A DNA stretch of 64,000 bases from Rhodoferax ferrireducens T118 (GTDB lineage Bacteria; Pseudomonadota; Gammaproteobacteria; Burkholderiales; Burkholderiaceae_C). Under the pieces are notes generated by a model. The model was given only the letters and a program-made list of their open reading frames with translations, did no database searches and was not told the origin of the DNA. The position numbers and the translations under genes are program-made. The stretch lies in assembly GCF_000013605.1 (NCBI RefSeq), contig NC_007908.1, forward strand, positions 248,001 through 312,000, read 5' to 3'. Positions 36,179 through 44,811 of the stretch are shown here, piece by piece. The number at the start of each line of letters is the position of its first letter. The stretch's first letter is position 1.

Positions 36179-37234
36179 ATGTTCCCCAAAAACACCTGGT
36201 ACGTTGCCGCCACCCCCAACGAAATCGACGAAAAACCGCTGGGCCGCACCATCTGCGGCGAGCGCATCGCCTTCTATCGCGGTGAAGAAAACAAGGTGGC
36301 CGCAGTTGAAGACTTCTGCCCGCACCGTGGCGCGCCCTTGTCGCTCGGTTACGTGTCCGAGGGTAAGCTGGTCTGCGGCTACCACGGCCTGGAAATGGGC
36401 TGCCAGGGCAAGACGATTGCCATGCCGGGCCAGCGCGTGCGCGGTTTTCCGGCCATCAAAGCCTACCCCGTCGTTGAGCGCTACGGCTTCATCTGGGTCT
36501 GGCCCGGCGACGCAGCGCAGGCGGATGAGGCCAAAATTCCGCACATGGCGTGGTATGACAACCCCGAGTGGGCCTATGGCGGTGGCCTGTACCACATCAA
36601 TTGCGATTACCGCCTGATGATCGACAACCTGATGGACCTGACACACGAGACCTATGTGCACGCCAGCAGCATCGGCCAGAAAGAAATCGACGAGACCCCA
36701 TGCAAGACCACGGTCGAGGGCGACACGGTGGTGACCAGCCGCTTTATGAGCGGTATCCAGCCCCCGCCATTCTGGCAAATGGCCTTGCGCGCCAACCACC
36801 TGGCCGACGACGTGCCGGTGGACCGCTGGCAAATTTGCCGCTTCACACCGCCCAGCCACGTGATGATTGAAGTCGGTGTGGCACACCAGGGCCATGGCGG
36901 CTATGACGCACCCAACGACAAAAAGGCCTACAGCGTGGTGGTGGACTTCATCACGCCCGAGACCGAGACCTCGATCCACTACTTCTGGGGCATGGCGCGC
37001 AAGTTCAACCCGGCCGACAAGGCGCTCACCGCCAGCATTCGCGAAGGCCAGGGCAAGATTTTTGGCGAAGACCTGGAGATGCTGGAGCGCCAGCAGCAAA
37101 ACCTGCTGGCCCACCCCGAACGCGCCTTGCTGATGCTTAATATCGATGCCGGTGGTGTGCAGTCGCGCAGGATTCTGGAGCGTGTGATTGCGCAGGAAAA
37201 ACAAGGCGCTGGCCCAGTCGGCACCAGCGTTTGA
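36179..37234 (+). CDS. vanA: Vanillate O-demethylase oxygenase subunit
   Basis: A 351-residue Rieske oxygenase that removes the methyl group of vanillate as formaldehyde, giving protocatechuate. The Rieske cluster ligands are Cys47, His49, Cys66 and His69 (CPHRG and CGYHG). The mononuclear iron region is NLMDLTHETYVH with His156 and His161, and Asp153 as the bridging acid. GAGG precedes ATG 36179. The reductase gene follows ten bases after the stop. Together with the ferulate genes it provides the second pathway stage. Confidence 0.95.
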   Translation: MFPKNTWYVAATPNEIDEKPLGRTICGERIAFYRGEENKVAAVEDFCPHRGAPLSLGYVSEGKLVCGYHGLEMGCQGKTIAMPGQRVRGFPAIKAYPVVERYGFIWVWPGDAAQADEAKIPHMAWYDNPEWAYGGGLYHINCDYRLMIDNLMDLTHETYVHASSIGQKEIDETPCKTTVEGDTVVTSRFMSGIQPPPFWQMALRANHLADDVPVDRWQICRFTPPSHVMIEVGVAHQGHGGYDAPNDKKAYSVVVDFITPETETSIHYFWGMARKFNPADKALTASIREGQGKIFGEDLEMLERQQQNLLAHPERALLMLNIDAGGVQSRRILERVIAQEKQGAGPVGTSV

Positions 37235-37244
37235 GGGGCACATC

Positions 37245-38216
37245 ATGAGCAGCACATCGGCCCTGTCGGTTCGTGTGGCGCGCAAAGCCACCGTGGCCAC
37301 CGACATCTGCACCCTGGAACTGGTAGCCGCACAAGACGGCACAGCGCTGCCAGGCTTCTCGGCGGGCTCGCATGTGGATGTGCACTTGCCCGGCGGCCTG
37401 ACCCGTCCGTACTCGCTGTGCAACGACCCCAAGGAAACCCACCGCTACCTGATTGGTGTGCTGCGTGACCCGGCCTCACGCGGGGGCTCGCAGGCGGTGC
37501 ATGAGCAGGTGCAGGAAGGCCAGGTGTTGCAAATCAGCGCGCCCAAGAACCACTTTCCGCTAGCGCACGATGCCAAGCACAGCTTGCTGCTGGGCGGCGG
37601 CATCGGCATCACACCCATCCTGTGCATGGCCGAGCGCCTGGCCAACACCGGTGCCGACTTCGAGCTGCATTACTGCACCCGCTCAATCGAGCGCACGGCG
37701 TTTCGGGAACGCATCGCCGCCTCCAGCTTTGCTGACCAGGTGCAGTTCCATTTCGACGACGGCGATGCGGCGCAAAAGCTCAATCTGGCAACGCTGCTGT
37801 GTGCGCCCAAAGCTGGCTGCCACCTCTACGTCTGCGGCCCCAAAGGCTTCATGGACGCGGTACTAAAAACAGCGCGCGACATTGGCTGGCCCGAGGGCCG
37901 GTTGCACTACGAATTTTTTGCCGCCGAGGTGCTCAAGTCCGAGGCTGATGCCAGCTTCGAGGTCAAGTTGGCCAGCTCAGGACGCATCATCACCGTGGCC
38001 AAAGACCAGACCGTCACCAAGGCGTTGTCAGACGCCGGCGTCGAGGTACAAACTGCGTGTGAACAGGGTGTGTGCGGCACCTGCCTGACACGCGTGCTTG
38101 AAGGTGTGCCGGATCACAAGGACCAGTACCTGACCCCCGAGGAGCAGGCGGCCAACGACCAGTTTCTGCCTTGTTGCTCGCGGGCAAAAACTGCGCGGCT
38201 GGTGCTGGATCTCTGA
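37245..38216 (+). CDS. vanB: Vanillate O-demethylase reductase subunit
   Basis: A 323-residue phthalate-dioxygenase-reductase type protein: flavin site RPYS at 54-57, NAD region LLLGGGIGITP at about 114-124, CGPKGFM near 197. The C-terminal plant-type 2Fe-2S domain has Cys272, Cys277, Cys280 and Cys310. It passes electrons from NADH to VanA. ATG 37245 has GAGGGG upstream; the longer reading from 37188 overlaps vanA and adds nothing recognisable. Confidence 0.95.
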   Translation: MSSTSALSVRVARKATVATDICTLELVAAQDGTALPGFSAGSHVDVHLPGGLTRPYSLCNDPKETHRYLIGVLRDPASRGGSQAVHEQVQEGQVLQISAPKNHFPLAHDAKHSLLLGGGIGITPILCMAERLANTGADFELHYCTRSIERTAFRERIAASSFADQVQFHFDDGDAAQKLNLATLLCAPKAGCHLYVCGPKGFMDAVLKTARDIGWPEGRLHYEFFAAEVLKSEADASFEVKLASSGRIITVAKDQTVTKALSDAGVEVQTACEQGVCGTCLTRVLEGVPDHKDQYLTPEEQAANDQFLPCCSRAKTARLVLDL

Positions 38217-38527
38217 GGGTTGGCCAAAACGCCGTCACCGTCGGTTCCACGCAACTCCGTTGCCCCCCTTGGCCGTGACCACGCGGATCAAGAACTCCCT
38301 GCGCAGCGCGCAACGGCGCGGTAGCGTTGAGGGGTGGCTCGATGGGGTGGGATGCGCCTACGGTGCATGCGGCTTTTGCCGTCACCTGCCGCCTGTGACG
38401 GGCCCTACGCCCGAAACCGGCAGGCGATCAGCCAGCCTGGATGTGCTATTGAAATAATAGCCTCTTGCGAAGTATTGACGGGGGCTGCAGGTCAAAAACT
38501 GTCATTGGTGCAATCTAACAATAGTGA
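38217..38527. other. Convergent intergenic region, 311 bp
   Basis: The gap between vanB and the YkgJ gene. It holds repeat copy 3 (38444-38497). The rest shows no coding potential that I can support and no clear terminator hairpin. Confidence 0.5.
38444..38497 (+). repeat. Dispersed intergenic repeat, copy 3
   Basis: TGCTATTGAAATAATAGC, then CTCTTGCG, then GGGGCTGCAGGTC. It fits the same two-part plan (short palindrome, then a GGGCT-type block about 35 bases on). Confidence 0.75.
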
Positions 38528-39214
38528 TCACTGTTTTTCTGTTCCATCCGTTGACCTGGAGGCCTCAAACTCACGACTGGCCCGAATGATCGCTTCTGCA
38601 ATTTCAGACGGCGTTTGACTTCCCATTTCTGGCAGGAGGAAAACGCCATGCACTTTGATGGCAAGAACGGCGATATCGCTCGGCGCAACTGGCGCTCGCC
38701 CACCGGGAAACGCAGCGCGATTCTTGACAATGAACGATGCAGCCTTCTTGATGGCATTGTGGATTTGCTGATCCTGACCAGTGGCATAGGAAAACTGCCA
38801 CTCCTGCACGCGCTGGTTAATGGCAGCCTTGTCTGCACCTCCCGCATTGATTCCCGCTGCGGTGAATACCCGACAGTCGTAGTCACGACAAGTTTGGAGA
38901 CGACTGCTGTAGATGGAGCAGTCACCGTTTTTGAGCAGCGCGCAAAAGCCGTTTGATGTAAATCCAATCAACTTGTAGCCTTGTGGCAGTCCAGGTGCAG
39001 CAGTTAGGAGACTTTTGGGTACAGCACCGATGGTCTTGAGGTCACTCGGGCGAACGTGAATGAAATAGGAAGATGTACAGCAACCACGGCAACTCCCACA
39101 CGGAACGTCAGTTCCTGCGGAACCCCGAAATGAGGCCAGCACTTGCGTGAGCCAGACTCCAAAATCGCCCGCTTCAACCTCTGCTAATTTGTTCACTGGC
39201 ACAGATGTATTCAT
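38528..39214 (-). CDS. YkgJ-family cysteine cluster protein
   Basis: A 228-residue protein with CGSCRGCCTSSYF (CXXCXXCC) near residue 39 and later Cys residues in FCALLKNGDCSIYSSRLQTC and DYDC. This is the zinc- or iron-cluster pattern of YkgJ proteins (PF03692). Function is unknown; some members are linked to metal-binding or oxidative maturation. It is longer than the typical 120-140 residues because of a C-terminal helical extension. It is alone on its strand next to accessory genes. Confidence 0.82.
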   Translation of the reverse strand: MNTSVPVNKLAEVEAGDFGVWLTQVLASFRGSAGTDVPCGSCRGCCTSSYFIHVRPSDLKTIGAVPKSLLTAAPGLPQGYKLIGFTSNGFCALLKNGDCSIYSSRLQTCRDYDCRVFTAAGINAGGADKAAINQRVQEWQFSYATGQDQQIHNAIKKAASFIVKNRAAFPGGRAPVAPSDIAVLAIKVHGVFLLPEMGSQTPSEIAEAIIRASREFEASRSTDGTEKQ

Positions 39215-39241
39215 ATTGACAAAATTATCTTGTATTCGTCG

Positions 39242-39356
39242 CTACAGCCAGGTCAAGGTGGTCGTGACCGCGCAGCGCAGCCAGTCCAGATGGCCTTTGA
39301 CGCGGATGCCGGTTTTATCGATATGCACGTGTCGGCCTTTTGCACGGACTGCCCGA
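39242..39356 (-). pseudogene. Probable IS66-type transposase fragment
   Basis: A minus-strand frame reads GRHVHIDKTGIRVKGHLDWL and then RCAVTTTLTWL before a stop. This resembles the catalytic-core stretch of IS66 transposases (HXDETGXRVXGXLXWLHXXXT). Nothing recognisable flanks it and no ends are visible, so only a small remnant is left. The match is by eye. Confidence 0.45.
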
Positions 39357-39467
39357 TGGCCGCCACCGTGGGCACAGGGCCTGGGCCGCTTCTTGGGGAG
39401 TGCTGGCGGGAGTTCAGCTGGCGGTTCGCTGGAAGCGATTTATTGCTTGCTTTCTTGAAAAGCATGA

Positions 39468-39479
39468 TTAGAATTCTAA
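39468..39479. promoter_or_regulatory. Perfect palindrome at MarR start
   Basis: TTAGAATTCTAA is a perfect 12-base palindrome ending two bases before the MarR ATG at 39482. Its form and place are typical of a MarR autoregulatory operator. Confidence 0.65.
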
Positions 39480-39481
39480 CC

Positions 39482-39922
39482 ATGAAAGGTCAAGCCCTCG
39501 AACTCATCTCTGAAATCCATCTGGACTGGAAGCGCCATGTCGCCCGGGCGCTCGCACCTCACGGGATCACTCCAAAGCAGATATTCCTGCTGCGCAAGCT
39601 GAAAGAGTCCGCAACACTGACACCCAGCGAAGTCGCGGTTCTGATTCATGGAGACCGACCAAGCACGACCTCGATGCTGGACACACTGGAGCGGTCGGGC
39701 TGGATTTGTCGGCAGCGCGATCCTTCCAACGGGAAACGGGTCATCATCACAATGACTGACGCTGGCATGGAGAAGCTCGCCTCAGTGCCCGAGCGCCTGT
39801 GGCGCAGCGGCAAGGTGCCATCGGATCCTGAATCCTGCCTGGAGCGCGATGAGCGAGAAGAACTCACGCGCCTTCTCCAGAAGATGCACCGCTGCATGAA
39901 CGCCAATCCGCAAGAGAGGTGA
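39482..39922 (+). CDS. MarR-family regulator of an EamA transporter
   Basis: A 146-residue MarR protein: HTH around TLTPSEVAVLIHGDRPSTTS, wing DPSNGKRVIITMTDAG. ATG 39482 is chosen because upstream sequence in this frame runs through the palindrome and the transposase remnant; an ATG at 39464 is possible. The transporter gene starts four bases after the stop, so regulator and exporter form an operon. It is probably repressed by its own product at the palindrome and induced by a transported compound. Confidence 0.83.
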   Translation: MKGQALELISEIHLDWKRHVARALAPHGITPKQIFLLRKLKESATLTPSEVAVLIHGDRPSTTSMLDTLERSGWICRQRDPSNGKRVIITMTDAGMEKLASVPERLWRSGKVPSDPESCLERDEREELTRLLQKMHRCMNANPQER

Positions 39923-39926
39923 TGGA

Positions 39927-40817
39927 ATGCTCGCCTGGCTCGCCTACCTGACCGCCTCCGTTGTGTGGGGCTCTACCTTCCTCGCCATTGCCTTTGCCAT
40001 CGAGACTTTCACGCCATTTGGTCTTTCGGCCGTACGCTTCATTCCGGCGGGAATCCTCGCCCTCCTCATCGGGCAAATTAGAAAGGAGCGCTTTCCGTCA
40101 TGGCGAGAGATTCCCCACATCGCCTTGGTGGGCATCACGTTGCTGGGCGTATGCATGGGCTTGATCGGCTGGGCCGAAGGTCGCGTCAGCAGTGGCGTCA
40201 CTGCCGCGCTGGGAGCCACCGTCCCTTTGTTCCTGGCGTTGATGGATCCTCGCGGACTCGATCCAAAGGCATGGTGCGGGCTTGGTATGGGTTTTTTGGG
40301 TGTGCTGGTGCTCCTGTGGCCATCCGGACAAGGTCCGGCCCTTTCTGGCGCAGCGGCGCTTGTCCTTTCGGCTTCACTTTGGGCCTACGGAACCTTGTAC
40401 GGCAAACGCCATGCCGATGAAAGCGGGCACTTTTCCCAGATCGGCGTCGAAATGCTGGTGGCAGGTGTACTTTCCCTGCTTGCGGCATCCCTCACCGGCG
40501 GCATTTCCCACGGCACGTGGAACCCCCGAAGCCTCCTCGCCGTGGGATACCTGATAACCTTCGGCTCGATCCTGGCTTACTCCGCCTATATCTATCTCTC
40601 GAAGGTTTGGCCCTGCGCCAAGGCGGGAACCTATGCCTATTGGAACCCGATAGTCGGTGTTCTTCTGGGCTGCTGGTTCCGAGGAGAGACCTTCCACGCA
40701 CGCATGCTCCCTGGCCTTGCCTGCATTCTCCTCGGCGTGGCGCTGGTGCAGATTCCTTGGCCGAAAGCGCTCAGGTTCGGATCTGCGAACCAGGGCGCCA
40801 AGCAGATCTCCCGTTGA
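39927..40817 (+). CDS. EamA/DMT-family transporter
   Basis: A 296-residue membrane protein with about ten helices in two EamA repeats (YLTASVVWGSTFLAIAFAIE, VRFIPAGILALLIG, LSASLWAYGTLYGKRHADES, YWNPIVGVLLGCWFRGE). It is probably an exporter of small metabolites or drugs. Paired with the MarR gene just upstream. Substrate unknown. Confidence 0.88.
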   Translation: MLAWLAYLTASVVWGSTFLAIAFAIETFTPFGLSAVRFIPAGILALLIGQIRKERFPSWREIPHIALVGITLLGVCMGLIGWAEGRVSSGVTAALGATVPLFLALMDPRGLDPKAWCGLGMGFLGVLVLLWPSGQGPALSGAAALVLSASLWAYGTLYGKRHADESGHFSQIGVEMLVAGVLSLLAASLTGGISHGTWNPRSLLAVGYLITFGSILAYSAYIYLSKVWPCAKAGTYAYWNPIVGVLLGCWFRGETFHARMLPGLACILLGVALVQIPWPKALRFGSANQGAKQISR

Positions 40818-40967
40818 GAAGGGAAGGCGTGTGTCCCAATGGGTATGGAGATCGATCTTGTGATCCACGTGTTTTGGGGGCAGTTTGGAACCAGGACCGC
40901 GTACCGCGAAAGAGAGCAGTACATTGCCTTCTTTTTTATACCCAGAAAAGTGAAAGGGAGGTCGCGC

Positions 40968-41435
40968 GTGGAAGTAGTGGAACAAGGGGGAATGACCGTC
41001 GCGGGCGTGCTGGTGCAGGCACCCTGGCAGCGGCTATGGGACGAAGTGCCCAAGGCCTGGCAGCAGGTTTTCCAGCGCGCGCCAGAGTTGCAGGCGCTGC
41101 AACAGGGGCCATTCATGGACGTGTCTCTGGGCCTGGTCGATTCGGCGTATCTGCAACTGGTGGGGGTGCGGCTTAGGGAGGGCGCAGCCGTTCCGCGCGG
41201 GTTCACGGCGGTGCACATTCCGGCGCAGAAGCTGCTGCGCCACCGTCACGTCGGTCCGGCGGCCGGCATTGCCGACAGCTTTGGCGCCATGTACGCGTGG
41301 GCCAGGCGGCACGGCGTGGCCTTGGGCGACTTCAAGTTGGACTTCGGGTATCTGCCATCGGGTGACGAAACCGAGCACGAGCTGTTGGCCGGCTTGCTGC
41401 CGGAAGTCGCCTGGCGCTCCGCCCACGCAGGCTGA
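40968..41435 (+). CDS. GyrI-like small-molecule-binding protein
   Basis: A 155-residue stand-alone GyrI/SOUL-fold domain like the C-terminal effector domain of AraC-type regulators (VLVQAPWQRLWDEVPKAWQQ, HIPAQKLLRHRHVGPAAGIA, LDFGYLPSGDETEHELL). GGGAGG at 40956-40961 sets the GTG start at 40968; longer readings add unrelated residues. It may sequester or sense a hydrophobic compound, perhaps the same one exported by the EamA protein, 150 bases upstream. Function is not established. Confidence 0.72.
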   Translation: MEVVEQGGMTVAGVLVQAPWQRLWDEVPKAWQQVFQRAPELQALQQGPFMDVSLGLVDSAYLQLVGVRLREGAAVPRGFTAVHIPAQKLLRHRHVGPAAGIADSFGAMYAWARRHGVALGDFKLDFGYLPSGDETEHELLAGLLPEVAWRSAHAG

Positions 41436-41561
41436 GGCTAGTCTCGGCTGGTGTTCGGGCCTTGACAGCGCCTTTTGCGCCAAACGTCACTGGCAACGCG
41501 AAACGCTGGCGTTCCATCGGCCCAATCCGAGCCCAGCCCCTTTTTCAGGTCAATTTCCGCT

Positions 41562-41718
41562 CACGGCATCCTGGTGCAACTGCCGCTGCCCGCGCACATC
41601 GACGTGACCGGGCAAAACGCGGTCATCGTCGGCGATGTGGACTTTGAAGGCGTGAAGAAAAAAGCCTCCTGGATCACCCCGGTGCCCTGCGGTGTCGGCC
41701 CCATGACCGTGACCATGC
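41562..41718 (+). pseudogene. folD: folD remnant with internal deletion
   Basis: Two pieces of methylenetetrahydrofolate dehydrogenase/cyclohydrolase are joined in one frame. [14 protein letters not shown] comes from the middle of the enzyme. It runs straight into [20 protein letters not shown] and GVGPMT from its C-terminal part. About 120 residues between them are missing, as are the N-terminus and C-terminal tail. The frame then passes into unrelated sequence. The gene is dead. Confidence 0.85.
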
Positions 41719-41728
41719 GGCTGCGCAC

Positions 41729-42361
41729 GCGCGTCAGATCAAGGTGGCAATGGACAACACCTGGGCCACGGCACTGGGCTTTCGGGCGCTGGATGCGGGC
41801 GTGGACTATTGCGTGCAAGCCCTGACCAAATATGTGGGCGGTCATTCCGACTTGCTGATGGGCGCAGTCAGCACCCGCGATGTTGCCGCCTATCACGCCC
41901 TGCGCGACACCGCCGAACTGCTTGGCTACTATGTCGCCCCCGATGAATGCTTCTTGGCTCTGCGCGGTCTGCCCACCCTGGCGCTGCGACTGGAACGCCA
42001 GTACGCCTCGGCCCTGCGCATTGCAACCTTTCTGCAAAGCCATGCGGCAATAAGCCAGGTCAATTACCCACCACGGCCAGGCGACACCTACCATCATCTG
42101 TGGCAACGCGATTTCAAACTTGGCAATGGTTTGCTGTCTTTCACCCTCCGGCAAAACGACATGCAGGCCATAGAAAACTTCGTCGCAGCCCTGCAGCTTT
42201 TCACTCTCGGCAACAGCTGGGGCGGCGTGCACAGCCTGGTCGCCGTTGCGCCACAGCGCGCGACAAGCAGCGGGTGGCTGCTACGCCTGCATGTGGGGGT
42301 CGAACAGGCGGACGATTTGCTGGCCGATCTGGCGCAGGCACTGACGGTGCTTGAGGGGTGA
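41729..42361 (+). pseudogene. metC: metC (cystathionine beta-lyase) 3' fragment
   Basis: The frame holds the C-terminal half of a Cys/Met-metabolism PLP enzyme: [20 protein letters not shown], then [14 protein letters not shown] with the PLP-binding Lys, and continues to a natural stop. The first half (about 190 residues) is missing; the preceding DNA belongs to the folD remnant. A GTG at 41744 would allow a 205-residue product, but it lacks most of the cofactor and substrate site. I treat it as a truncated pseudogene. Confidence 0.82.
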
Positions 42362-42389
42362 TGATGGCTGTGCATTTGGCAGGTATTCG

Positions 42390-42506
42390 TCCAGTCGCCT
42401 GATGCGCGAGCACTCCCGCATCGCCCAGCGCAACCTGCGTGAAGCCGTGCTGAGCCAGCGGCTTGACCAGATGCCTGGTGTGCGGCTGATTCGCAAGCGC
42501 AGCTGA
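42390..42506 (+). pseudogene. GntR/FCD regulator C-terminal fragment
   Basis: The frame reads SSRLMREHSRIAQRNLREAV, then LSQRLDQMPGVRLIRKRS and stop. This resembles the last helix of FadR-type (FCD) regulators (ALMREHXRXXXRNL). Nothing of the DNA-binding domain is present. It starts within 30 bases of the metC fragment stop, so a third gene has been broken in the same place. Confidence 0.55.
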
Positions 42507-42697
42507 GAATCTGTTCAGCGCTTCTGTGACCTCAGTCAAGTCAGCGGCTGATCCACGGCAAAGAGCTGTGCCCCTGGGCTATTGGGTTATCTCAAAGCGT
42601 TATAACAAACAGTCTGAAATCGCTATTGCGCGCGGTTCTTTTTGCCTGCACATTAAGCATAAAAAAGCGAACCCTTCCATCACCCTGGAGACGAACC

Positions 42698-43870
42698 ATG
42701 AACAAACGGCAATTCATTCATGCCATAGCCCTTGCTGTATCTTTACTTGCTGCTAGTAATTCAATAGCGCAAGGCAATACTTTTAAAATTGGCCTGATTT
42801 TGCCCATGACCGGCCAACAGGCCAGCACCGGCCGCCAGATCGAGGCCGCCGCCAAGCTGTACATGGCGCAAAACGGCGACACGGTGGCGGGCAAGAAGGT
42901 GGGGCTGATCGTCAAGGACGACACCAGCATCCCCGACGTGACCAAACGCCTGGCGCAAGACCTGGTGGTGAATGACAAGGTGAACGTGCTGGCCGGCTTT
43001 GGCATCACGCCCTCGGCCCTGGCCACCGCGCCGATTGCCACGCAGTCCAAAACCCCCTTGGTGGTGATGGCCGCCGCCACCAGCAGCATCACGCAAGCCT
43101 CGCCCTATGTGGTGCGCACCAGTTTCACGCTGGCGCAGGCCGCCGTGGCCATGGGTGACTGGGCTCCGAAAAACGGTATCAAGAAAGTGGTGACCCTGGT
43201 CAGCGATTACGGCCCCGGCATCGACGCTGAAAAATATTTCAAGGAGCGCTTCCTGTTCAACGGCGGCCAGGTTCCGGAATCGCTGCGGGTGCCTTTGCGC
43301 AACCCCGACTTCGCGCCGTTTCTGCAAAAAGTGCGCGACCTGAAACCTGACGCGCTGTTTGTGTTTGTGCCATCAGGCGCAGGTGCTGCTGTGATGAAGC
43401 AGTTTCTGGAACGCGGCATGGACAAGGCCGGCATCAAGCTGATTGGCACCGGTGACGTGACCGATGACGATCAGCTCAACGGCATGGGCGATGGCGCTTT
43501 GGGCGTGGTGACCTCGCACCATTATTCGACCGCCCACCCGTCTGCCGTGAACAAGAAGTTTGTCGAAGCCTTTGGCAAAGCCAACCCCGGCCTGCGCCCC
43601 AACTTCATGGCGGTTGGCGGTTATGACGGCATGCGTGTGATTTACGAAGCGCTCAAGGCGACCAAAGGGCAGGGCGGTGGGGACGCCTTGCTGGCGGCCA
43701 TGAAGGGCCAGATTTTCGAGAGCCCGCGCGGCCCGATGTTCATCGACGCGCAAACCCGCGACGTGGTGCACAACATCTACCTGCGCAAGGTCGAGAAGAA
43801 AGACGGCCAGCTCTACAACGTGGAATTTGACGTGATCAAGGATGTGAAAGACCCCGGCAAAGCCAAGTAA
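42698..43870 (+). CDS. ABC transporter periplasmic binding protein (second Liv system)
   Basis: A 390-residue type I binding protein: signal peptide (FIHAIALAVSLLAASNSIAQ), then FKIGLILPMTGQQASTGRQI and later AVAMGDWAPKNGIKKVVTLV. ATG 42698 is preceded by GGAG. It is the first gene of a five-gene transporter ending at 47321. The next cluster encodes protocatechuate ring cleavage, so an aromatic substrate is possible, but nothing in the sequence decides between aromatics and amino acids. Confidence 0.92.
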   Translation: MNKRQFIHAIALAVSLLAASNSIAQGNTFKIGLILPMTGQQASTGRQIEAAAKLYMAQNGDTVAGKKVGLIVKDDTSIPDVTKRLAQDLVVNDKVNVLAGFGITPSALATAPIATQSKTPLVVMAAATSSITQASPYVVRTSFTLAQAAVAMGDWAPKNGIKKVVTLVSDYGPGIDAEKYFKERFLFNGGQVPESLRVPLRNPDFAPFLQKVRDLKPDALFVFVPSGAGAAVMKQFLERGMDKAGIKLIGTGDVTDDDQLNGMGDGALGVVTSHHYSTAHPSAVNKKFVEAFGKANPGLRPNFMAVGGYDGMRVIYEALKATKGQGGGDALLAAMKGQIFESPRGPMFIDAQTRDVVHNIYLRKVEKKDGQLYNVEFDVIKDVKDPGKAK

Positions 43871-43884
43871 TTTCACCGCACGTT

Positions 43885-43901
43885 GGCCTGACACACAGGC
43901 C
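43885..43901 (+). promoter_or_regulatory. Hairpin between binding-protein and permease genes
   Basis: GGCCTG (43885-43890) pairs with CAGGCC (43896-43901) around ACACA, in the 68-base gap after the binding-protein stop. It has the same location as the hairpin at 25600-25624 in the other transporter. Confidence 0.5.
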
Positions 43902-43938
43902 GGACTGGCTCCGGTATGTGCATTACTCTGGATCGCTT

Positions 43939-44811
43939 ATGCTGACCATTCTCTTTGACGGCATCGCCTACGGCATGCTGCTCTTCATTCTGGCGGTGGG
44001 CCTGGCCGTGACCATGGGGCTGATGAACTTCATCAACCTGGCGCACGGTGCCTTTGCCATGGTGGGTGGCTACATCACCGTGCTGCTGATGCAAAAATTT
44101 GGCGTGCCCTTTCTGCTGTGCCTGCCGCTGGCCTTTGTCGGCTCGGCCCTCTTGGGTGCGCTGCTGGAGCGCACGCTGTACCGCCCGCTGTACCACAAGC
44201 CGCACCTGGACCAGGTGCTGTTTTCCATCGGCCTGACCTTCATGGCCGTGGCCAGCGCCGACTACTTCATTGGTTCGGGCCAGCAAATTATCCAGCTGCC
44301 CGAATGGCTCAAGGGCCGCACCGAATTCGGTGACGGGGCCTGGATGCTGGGCATGGGGCACTACCGGCTGTTCATCATTGCCGTATGTGCGGCGCTCACC
44401 GTGGCGTTGCAGTACGTGCTGACCAAAACCCGCTTCGGCAGTCGCCTGCGCGCCTCGGTGGACGACCAGCGTGTGGCCGCCGGTATGGGCATCAACGTCA
44501 ACCTGGTGTTTCTGACCACCTTTGCGGTCGGCTCCGGGCTGGCCGGTCTCGGTGGCGCACTGGGGGCAGAAGTGCTGGGGCTGGATCCGAGCTTTCCGCT
44601 GAAATTCATGATTTACTTTTTGATTGTGGTCGCCGTGGGCGGCACCTCCAGCATCACCGGCCCCCTGCTGGCCGCGCTGTTGCTGGGCATTGCCGATGTG
44701 GCGGGCAAGTACTACATCCCCAAACTGGGCGGCTTTATTGTGTACAGCCTGATGATTGCGATTTTGATCTGGCGACCGCAAGGCCTGTTTGTGCGCAAGG
44801 GCGGCAAATGA
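43939..44811 (+). CDS. livH: LivH-type permease (second Liv system)
   Basis: A 290-residue permease of standard length with about eight helices (LTILFDGIAYGMLLFILAVG, MGLMNFINLAHGAFAMVGGY, VAVGGTSSITGPLLAALLLG). ATG 43939 is preferred to the in-frame ATG at 43918 because of CTGGA upstream. Its stop overlaps the next start (ATGA). Confidence 0.93.
   Translation: MLTILFDGIAYGMLLFILAVGLAVTMGLMNFINLAHGAFAMVGGYITVLLMQKFGVPFLLCLPLAFVGSALLGALLERTLYRPLYHKPHLDQVLFSIGLTFMAVASADYFIGSGQQIIQLPEWLKGRTEFGDGAWMLGMGHYRLFIIAVCAALTVALQYVLTKTRFGSRLRASVDDQRVAAGMGINVNLVFLTTFAVGSGLAGLGGALGAEVLGLDPSFPLKFMIYFLIVVAVGGTSSITGPLLAALLLGIADVAGKYYIPKLGGFIVYSLMIAILIWRPQGLFVRKGGK

Noticed and set aside
42740..42775. A GCTAG..ATAGC stretch in the second binding-protein signal peptide that looks like the dispersed repeat
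   Set aside because: It lies inside a coding region, lacks the GGGCT block and can be explained by the signal-peptide codons.
44385..44807. Upstream extension of the second LivM gene
   Set aside because: It overlaps livH in another frame; the tandem ATG at 44808 overlapping the livH stop is the normal arrangement.
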